DNA of 64,000 bases from Syntrophorhabdaceae bacterium (GTDB lineage Bacteria > Desulfobacterota > Syntrophorhabdia > Syntrophorhabdales > Syntrophorhabdaceae): NCBI GenBank assembly GCA_017992765.1, contig JAGOOA010000001.1, positions 128,572-192,571 on the forward strand, in the 5' to 3' direction. Every line of letters starts with the position of its first letter. Position 1 is the first letter of the stretch. The notes beneath the pieces are model-generated. The model saw only the letters and a list, made by a program, of their open reading frames with translations, was not told the DNA's origin and searched no databases. A program made the position numbers and the translations under genes. This document shows, one piece after another, positions 62,372-64,000 of the stretch.

Positions 62372-63973
62372 CTACTCTACCGAAATGATATATTGTGCAT
62401 ACGGCTGCCCGCCGTAATAGAGCTCAACTGTTTTGCCGTTAAAACGCTGCTGCATCTCTGCCTGTAATTCTTCCGCATCCTGCTTTCCGATAGGATCACC
62501 ATAAAAAAGGGTGATGATCTCGTCGGCGGCATCGAGCATGGACGCCGCAAGGTTCATAACGGCCTCTCCCGCAGATGCTGAAGAGCACCGGATCTCGCCC
62601 CTGTAGATGCCTATCGAATCGCCGGGTTTGACCTCGACATCCCCTGTGGTGACGCTTCTCGACGCCTGCGCCACCTCCCCGCTTTTCACGCCTTTCCATG
62701 CCCCTTCCATGTTGCTGATATTCTTCTCAAAGGAGGCGTCGTCCATATAGGCCAGCAATGCGGACAGGCCTTCCGGGGCAGATGATGTCCTCAAGACCCT
62801 GACCTCCTTTGACGTCATATCCGCTGCCTGTATCGCCGCAGGGTAGACGTTTTTATGGTTGGGCAGGACTATCACGTTCGATGACTCCACCGTCTCTATT
62901 GCGGACACGATGTCAGATGTGCTTGGGTTTTGGGTCGGACCTCCGTCTATCACAAGCTCGCTGCCAGCGTTATAGAATATCTCCTTGAAGCCGTCGCCCA
63001 GCACGACAGCAACGACGGAGGTGGCCTTTTTGCTCTTCCGGTCAGAAAAGCGCGACGTATGCTGAACGAGCATATCGTCCACTTTGATCGACGAGACCTG
63101 TCCCAGGGAAGAGGCGTAACGCAGGACCTCGTCGGGCTGGCCGGTATGGATATGTATCCTCGCGAGGCGAGTATCTCCTACCAGTATGATGGAATCGCCC
63201 ATCCTGACAAGATTCTCTTTTATGTCATCCCCCGAGATCTGGCTTCCCTTGAGGATGAACTCTGTACAATAGCGGTAGTTCCAGTGATGCTCCACCGGCT
63301 CGGCCGCCGCGCCGTCGAGCTCATCTTCGTCGTTGATGACTGCGCCGGTATTCAAGGTGCCTCGGATCAGGCGCACCATACCCTCCAGGAAATAGAAGAA
63401 GCCAAGCCCCCCCGCGTCAACGACGCCGGCCTCTTTCAGCTTCGGGAGGAGAAGCGGTGTCCGCTCCACGGAAGACCACGCTGCCTTGCCCATCTCGTCA
63501 AGAAGGACTGCGAGGTCCTGCTCGGTCCTGACAACCCTCTCCGCGGCCTCCGCCGTCTCCCGGACAACGGTGAGGATCGTCCCCTCTGCCGGATGGAGGA
63601 TCGCCTTATATGCCTTCTGCACGGCGCAGGAAAAGGCGAAAACAATGTCTGCCGCGAAGATACGTTCCCGCCCCTCTATCGCTTCGGCCATCCCTGCCAG
63701 GATCTGTGCCAGAATGATCCCGGAATTGCCCCTGGCACCCATCAATGATCCCCAGGCTGCAGCCTTGACGGTCGTTTCCAGGGAGACCTCCTGCAGGGCC
63801 TCGATCTCGCGGACGGCGGCGATGAGCGTCATGGACATATTGCTCCCCGTATCACCATCCGGTACGGGAAATACGTTGATCTTGTTCAGGTGGCTGCGGT
63901 TGCTTAACACCCAGTCCGCCCCGGCCAGGATAACCTGCTTAAAACGCTTTGCGCCGCAATAGAGTATTGCCAT
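62372..63973 (-). CDS. fakA: Fatty acid kinase FakA-like (DAK2/YloV family)
   Basis: 533 residues. N-terminal DAK2 ATP-binding domain: NVFPVPDGDTGSNMSMTL (34-51, Asp cluster for Mg) and WGSLMGARGNSGIILAQILA near 74. A middle domain follows, then a C-terminal region (VIVLPNHKNVYPAA near 370). With FakB it phosphorylates fatty acids to acyl-phosphates. First readable gene of the operon; ATG 63973 lies 27 bases from the window edge, so its promoter may be outside. Confidence 0.9.
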   Translation of the reverse strand: MAILYCGAKRFKQVILAGADWVLSNRSHLNKINVFPVPDGDTGSNMSMTLIAAVREIEALQEVSLETTVKAAAWGSLMGARGNSGIILAQILAGMAEAIEGRERIFAADIVFAFSCAVQKAYKAILHPAEGTILTVVRETAEAAERVVRTEQDLAVLLDEMGKAAWSSVERTPLLLPKLKEAGVVDAGGLGFFYFLEGMVRLIRGTLNTGAVINDEDELDGAAAEPVEHHWNYRYCTEFILKGSQISGDDIKENLVRMGDSIILVGDTRLARIHIHTGQPDEVLRYASSLGQVSSIKVDDMLVQHTSRFSDRKSKKATSVVAVVLGDGFKEIFYNAGSELVIDGGPTQNPSTSDIVSAIETVESSNVIVLPNHKNVYPAAIQAADMTSKEVRVLRTSSAPEGLSALLAYMDDASFEKNISNMEGAWKGVKSGEVAQASRSVTTGDVEVKPGDSIGIYRGEIRCSSASAGEAVMNLAASMLDAADEIITLFYGDPIGKQDAEELQAEMQQRFNGKTVELYYGGQPYAQYIISVE

Positions 63974-64000
63974 CTATCGTTATACCCTTCTTCGACATTA

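Overview
The window looks like chromosomal DNA from an anaerobic Gram-negative bacterium, most likely a deltaproteobacterium (Desulfobacterota) of the Syntrophorhabdus type. This is inferred from gene content. There is an outer-membrane FadL porin, an ihfA/pheST/rplT/rpmI/infC/thrS cluster, a rsmB-PASTA-rpe cluster, a three-subunit molybdenum hydroxylase with the extra 4Fe-4S loop of 4-hydroxybenzoyl-CoA reductase, a selenocysteine-containing SelD, and GlcD/GlcF plus an acyl-CoA ligase. No phage, insertion sequence, CRISPR or plasmid genes were seen; the window is mostly housekeeping genes with metabolic islands.

Layout. 0-9.5 kb (+): a Memo-family protein, cysK, mnmA, thiM, thiE, tRNA-Pro(CGG), a biotin-dependent carboxyltransferase, a HolA-like clamp-loader subunit, a site-2 protease and a half-size EamA transporter. 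9.5-13.3 kb (+): an XRE-cupin regulator, a decayed PEP-mutase/isocitrate-lyase gene and a DctPQM TRAP transporter. 13.4-21.1 kb (-): the translation cluster thrS-infC-rpmI-rplT-pheS-pheT-ihfA-merR plus a lipoprotein. 21.2-25.2 kb (-): a zinc-ribbon protein, a rubrerythrin-like protein, and EndoQ next to a UvrD-like helicase. 25.7-33 kb: TauE/SafE exporter, lipoprotein, hcrCAB-type reductase, MltD. 33.3-36.2 kb (-): tRNA-Val(GAC) and clpB. 36.8-43.9 kb: a TtuB/TtuA-type tRNA thiolation pair, a GAF protein beside mreB, a four-helix protein, a second UvrD-like helicase (-), a 30-residue basic peptide and adk. 44-52.1 kb: a TIM-barrel isomerase, an AEC transporter (-), glcD-glcF-acyl-CoA ligase, a DUF3553-like protein and selD. 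52.3-64 kb (-): DUF3786 protein, rpe, PASTA protein, rsmB, htpX, then M48 protease, SH3 protein, CHASE2-cyclase, fadL, fakB and fakA.

Two patterns stand out. First, three genes (infC, rsmB, fakB) have full-length conserved reading frames with no ATG, GTG or TTG at the expected N-terminus, but a well placed Shine-Dalgarno in front of an ATA codon; AUA initiation is the simplest reading. Second, nearly every long spacer carries degenerate short tandem repeats with a 6-8 base (mostly 7) period, in many sequence families and often as inverted arms; other spacers hold hairpin modules, a 201-bp imperfect palindrome and a 91-bp tandem repeat.

How genes fit together: FadL with FakB/FakA suggests uptake and phosphorylation of exogenous fatty acids; hcrCAB suggests anaerobic aromatic (4-hydroxybenzoyl-CoA) metabolism; GlcD/GlcF with an AMP-forming ligase suggests 2-hydroxyacid oxidation and acid activation; SelD provides selenophosphate and itself needs selenocysteine insertion. 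All functions are read from sequence motifs and family knowledge; no database search was possible.
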